Part shown: positions 7,570 through 9,479 of the stretch, in pieces | How the letters are laid out: each line of letters begins with the position of its first letter | Numbering within the stretch: position 1 is the first letter of the stretch | NCBI GenBank assembly: GCA_903904635.1 | Contig: CAIVDH010000089.1 | Location: 1 to 9,479, forward strand | From: an uncultured Burkholderiales bacterium | GTDB lineage: Bacteria; Pseudomonadota; Gammaproteobacteria; Burkholderiales; Burkholderiaceae_D | Direction: 5' to 3' | DNA length: 9,479 bases | The notes under the pieces: generated by a model | What the model saw: only the letters and a program-made list of their open reading frames with translations | Told to the model about the DNA's origin: nothing | Databases searched by the model: none | Program-made: the position numbers and the translations under genes

Positions 7570-7779
7570 ATGGAATAACAAAATAAACCCGCACACCCCG
7601 ACCTGAGCGTTGAGGAATTGAAGGCGAAATTCAAGCCCAAGAAAAAAGCGCCGCTAGCTATGGATATGCTCGAAACAGCTAACACGTATGATGACAAAGT
7701 GGTAATGGCTAAATTGTTAACAGAAAAAGAACAAGGGCGTGTCGTGCTGATGGTAAAAAATATGTTGAAGGGTAAGTAG
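7570..7779 (+). pseudogene. Free-standing copy of the FliF C-terminal FliG-binding tail, with in-frame stop at codon 3
   Basis: This 70-codon frame reads Met-Glu-stop-Gln-Asn-Lys and then runs open to TAG at 7777. The product after the stop is a clear paralogue of the end of FliF. LSVEELKAKF matches TLDELKARM, followed by a KPKK stretch in both. DMLETANTYDDKV matches DMLDTANSYDDKV, and GRVVLMVKNM matches GRVAMVLKNM. Over the last 38 aligned residues I count 19 identities. Most differences are conservative and many codons differ only at the third base, so the frame was long under selection as protein. It lies in the same frame as fliF, 57 bases after its stop, with three in-frame stops between and including the UAA at 7576. 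A GGAAA site precedes the ATG at 7570. The TAA at 7576 (probably from CAA) may make this a recent pseudogene. A shorter product of 39 residues could start at ATG 7660 and would keep the whole binding helix pair. Confidence 0.6.
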
Positions 7780-7788
7780 GCCTAAAAG

Positions 7789-7812
7789 ATCGAGTAGATA
7801 ATCGAGTAGATA
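7789..7812. repeat. Perfect 12-base tandem duplication
   Basis: ATCGAGTAGATA occurs twice head to tail, starting 10 bases after the stop of the FliF-tail copy. A partial echo (ATCAAGTAG) follows at 7828-7836. It looks like a replication-slippage duplication in non-coding DNA. Confidence 0.85.
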
Positions 7813-7858
7813 AGTTCGGGCAATTCGATCAAGTAGGCCAGGCAAGGTAAATTAAATA

Positions 7859-7872
7859 AATAAAATTTTATT
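7859..7872. other. AT-only 14-base palindrome in the fliG leader
   Basis: AATAAAATTTTATT is a perfect palindrome in a very AT-rich stretch (about 7846-7900) ahead of fliG. It could be a binding site or simply AT-rich promoter DNA. No convincing -35/-10 pair with proper spacing could be assigned. Confidence 0.3.
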
Positions 7873-7936
7873 AAAACGACAAAATAAACTGCATAGTTAG
7901 TCTTATTTCATCGTCCGGCATTAGATTATTGCGCTG

Positions 7937-7962
7937 GCTCACCCCATAATGGGAGCGTGAGC
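7937..7962 (+). promoter_or_regulatory. Stem-loop in the 5' leader of fliG
   Basis: GCTCAC (7937-7942) pairs with GTGAGC (7957-7962). Inside it CCCA pairs with TGGG around a TAA loop, leaving a three-base AGC bulge. The hairpin ends 17 bases before the fliG ribosome binding site, so it could influence RNA stability or ribosome access. There is no T run after it, so it is not an intrinsic terminator. Confidence 0.4.
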
Positions 7963-7979
7963 AGTGCTACCCAAGTAAC

Positions 7980-7984
7980 AGAGG
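7980..7984 (+). promoter_or_regulatory. Ribosome binding site that decides the fliG start at 7991
   Basis: AGAGG lies six bases before ATG 7991. The in-frame TTG at 7985 would abut the site, and the internal ATG at 8117 has no such site. Confidence 0.7.
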
Positions 7985-7990
7985 TTGTGT

Positions 7991-9136
7991 ATGGCAGAGA
8001 AAAAAGAAACTGAAGGTAAGGAAAAAGACCCTAAGGCCAAGGCTGGTAAAGACGCGTCTGCAAAAGACGCAGCCAAGCCAGCCGCAGAAAAGCCGGCCAA
8101 GCCTGAACCACCACCGATGTCGGAAGCGCTCAAGCAAGAGCTCGCAGCCATGACCAACACCCAGCGCGCAGCGGTACTGATGCTGCTTTTGGGTGAAGAA
8201 TTAGCTTCCAATATCATTAGTTATCTGGATCCAAAAGAAGTACAGGCTTTGGGCGCGGCGATGGTGTCAGTCGCTGAGCTGTCCCAAGAGGCGGTCAATG
8301 CCGTGCTGGACCAGTTTGTAGACACGCTTAAAAAACAGACCAGCCTTTCACTGGGTACCAGCGAATACGTAGAAACCGTATTAAAACGCGCATTAGGTCC
8401 GGACAAGGCAGCCTCTGTACTTGCGCGCATCATGCCTAACCGCGCCAGCCGTGGTCTGGAAATTTTGCAGTGGATGGACGCCAGAGCGATCGCAGAAATG
8501 ATCAAGGGTGAACATCCGCAAGTTACAGCGATTATTTTGTCGGTGCTGGAATCGGAAGTGGCAGCAGATGTACTAGCTTTTCTGCCTACAGAATCACGTC
8601 CCGAGGTTATACAACGTGTAGCCAGTCTTGAAACAGTCCAGCCTTCTGCGATGGAAGAGCTTGAGACTATTATGAAAAAGCAGTTCTCGAATAATTCTTC
8701 TGCTTCATCATCAAGTTTCGGTGGTGTTAAAGCAGCAGCCAAGATCATGAACTTTACCAAGGTTGAGCTTGAATCTACCATTCTGCAAGGCGTGGGTCAG
8801 ATTGATGAAGAACTCGCCCTGAAAATTCAAGACAATATGTTTAGCTTCGATAACCTCAACTCGGTCGACAACCGAGGTATCCAGGCGCTCATGCGTGCTG
8901 TTGAGCCTGATCTGCTGATGACGGCATTAAAGGGTGCGGATGATGAAGTCAAAGAAAAATTCTTCAGTAATATGTCTAGTCGTGCTCGCGGTATGTTTAT
9001 CGACGATATGGAAGCCAAAGGTCCGCTGCGCATGACCGAGGTAGAAGACGCACAGAAGAAAGTCATGCGTTCTGCACGTAAGCTTTCTGAATCTGGCGAT
9101 TTGATCTTGTCTAGCGGCGGAGCAGATTTTGTCTGA
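7991..9136 (+). CDS. fliG: Flagellar motor switch / rotor protein FliG
   Basis: FliG sits on the FliF tail, builds the upper C ring and receives torque from the stator. The ATG at 7991 gives 381 residues, 50 more than the 331 of the enteric protein. The excess is an N-terminal low-complexity segment (residues 1-42) rich in Lys, Ala, Glu and Pro, placed before the usual opening MSEALKQEL. The N-terminal FliF-binding domain (TNTQRAAVLMLLLGEELA) follows. The middle domain has EHPQ at 174-177. The C-terminal torque domain keeps all five charged residues known from the enteric protein, each at +50: Lys314, Arg331, Asp338, Asp339 and Arg347. Its stop overlaps the fliH start by eight bases. The 211-base gap upstream, with a hairpin leader, hints that fliG-fliH may have its own promoter. 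Identity is certain; the role of the extension is unknown. Confidence 0.96.
   Translation: MAEKKETEGKEKDPKAKAGKDASAKDAAKPAAEKPAKPEPPPMSEALKQELAAMTNTQRAAVLMLLLGEELASNIISYLDPKEVQALGAAMVSVAELSQEAVNAVLDQFVDTLKKQTSLSLGTSEYVETVLKRALGPDKAASVLARIMPNRASRGLEILQWMDARAIAEMIKGEHPQVTAIILSVLESEVAADVLAFLPTESRPEVIQRVASLETVQPSAMEELETIMKKQFSNNSSASSSSFGGVKAAAKIMNFTKVELESTILQGVGQIDEELALKIQDNMFSFDNLNSVDNRGIQALMRAVEPDLLMTALKGADDEVKEKFFSNMSSRARGMFIDDMEAKGPLRMTEVEDAQKKVMRSARKLSESGDLILSSGGADFV
9119..9122 (+). promoter_or_regulatory. Ribosome binding site inside fliG supporting a TTG start for fliH
   Basis: GGAG lies six bases before the TTG at 9129. The later in-frame ATG codons at 9162-9180 have no good site, so TTG is preferred. 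Confidence 0.6.
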
Positions 9137-9479
9137 CCCCCGCAGCGCGCAAGCGGCAAAAGCATGGATGCCAAATCGCATGTTCGATGCGGAAGCCAAT
9201 GCTTTTGCCGTCCAAAATTTATTAAGCAAAGATCAGGAAACATTCACGCCCGAATCAGCTCGTAATAAACGTAACAGCTTTGTCGTTGATAAATTAGGCC
9301 GTGAAGATGATGTGGCTCCTGCGCAGGCTTTTGTTGCTGAAGGATCAGAGAAGTCTGCGCAAGCGAGTGCAGATAAAGCATTTAGTCAGAACGCAAATCA
9401 GACCGCAAATCAGACTACAAATCAGAAAATAGATGACGCAGTCAATCTGGCTGAATCAGAAGTCGTTCTGGCACAAGCT
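9129..9479 (+). CDS. fliH: Flagellar assembly protein FliH, N-terminal part (runs off the window)
   Basis: FliH binds and restrains the export ATPase FliI and docks it to the C ring. Only the first 117 codons are visible and the frame stays open to the last base. With the TTG start the product begins MSDPRSAQAAKAWMPNRM. The lone Trp13 is placed like the N-terminal tryptophans by which enteric FliH contacts FliN and FlhA. The rest of the visible part is hydrophilic, with Gln, Asn, Ala and Glu, as expected of the poorly conserved FliH N-terminal half. It includes a short Asn-Gln-Thr repeat (residues 89-100). The conserved FliI-binding region would lie beyond the window. The assignment rests mainly on position (directly after, and overlapping, fliG) and on general composition, so it is probable rather than proven. 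Confidence 0.78.
   Translation, partial: MSDPRSAQAAKAWMPNRMFDAEANAFAVQNLLSKDQETFTPESARNKRNSFVVDKLGREDDVAPAQAFVAEGSEKSAQASADKAFSQNANQTANQTTNQKIDDAVNLAESEVVLAQA
9393..9428 (+). repeat. Three 12-base tandem units within fliH
   Basis: GCAAATCAGACC, GCAAATCAGACT and ACAAATCAGAAA follow each other and encode A-N-Q-T, A-N-Q-T, T-N-Q-K. Each unit is four codons, so changes in unit number would keep the frame. Confidence 0.75.

Noticed and set aside
7914..7934. Possible second sigma-54 promoter before fliG (CCGGCATTAGATTATTGCG)
   Set aside because: The GG and GC elements are 12 bases apart instead of 10, and the -24 half is a poor match.
7929..7950. TTGCGC and CATAAT as a -35/-10 pair before fliG
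   Set aside because: The spacing is only 10 bases, far from the usual 16-18, and CATAAT is part of the hairpin.
8221..8781. 186-residue open frame on the minus strand within fliG
   Set aside because: It is fully antisense to conserved FliG sequence, Ser-rich with no domain, and explained by codon bias of the real gene.

Overview
The window is a piece of a flagellar biosynthesis region from a Gram-negative bacterium. The gene order (flagellin, sigma-54 activator, fliE, fliF, fliG, fliH), the sigma-54 promoter and the protein styles suggest a betaproteobacterium, perhaps of the Burkholderiales/Oxalobacteraceae type. The taxonomic call is an inference from gene order and protein appearance, not from a search. 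All genes are on the + strand.

Layout. (1) Positions 1-1995 hold the 3' part of a very long flagellin gene, with two related 'flagellin IN' type segments in its variable domain. (2) Positions 2107-3289 hold a tight three-gene unit joined by ATGA overlaps: a small two-helix membrane protein, a small four-cysteine protein, and a secreted Sel1-repeat protein. (3) Positions 3290-3705 are non-coding. This stretch carries a REPIN-like pair of inverted GC-rich repeats, which may also end transcription, then a dyad that could be an activator site, then a textbook -24/-12 sigma-54 promoter. (4) Positions 3706-7512 hold a sigma-54 enhancer-binding regulator with a receiver domain that lacks its phosphoacceptor aspartate, followed by fliE and fliF. 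(5) Positions 7513-7990 hold a short reading frame that is a free-standing paralogue of the FliG-binding tail of FliF, interrupted by an in-frame stop at codon 3, then an AT-rich leader with a tandem repeat and a hairpin. (6) Positions 7991-9479 hold fliG and the start of fliH, which overlap.

How it works together. The regulator most likely activates sigma-54-dependent flagellar transcription, including its own operon. FliE and FliF build the rod base and MS ring, FliG forms the rotor/switch layer on the FliF tail, FliH regulates the export ATPase, and flagellin is the filament. The item most worth a second look is the second, separate copy of the FliF tail between fliF and fliG. FliF and FliG in this window also both carry unusual low-complexity N-terminal extensions, so the MS-ring/C-ring interface here may be wired differently from the enteric model.
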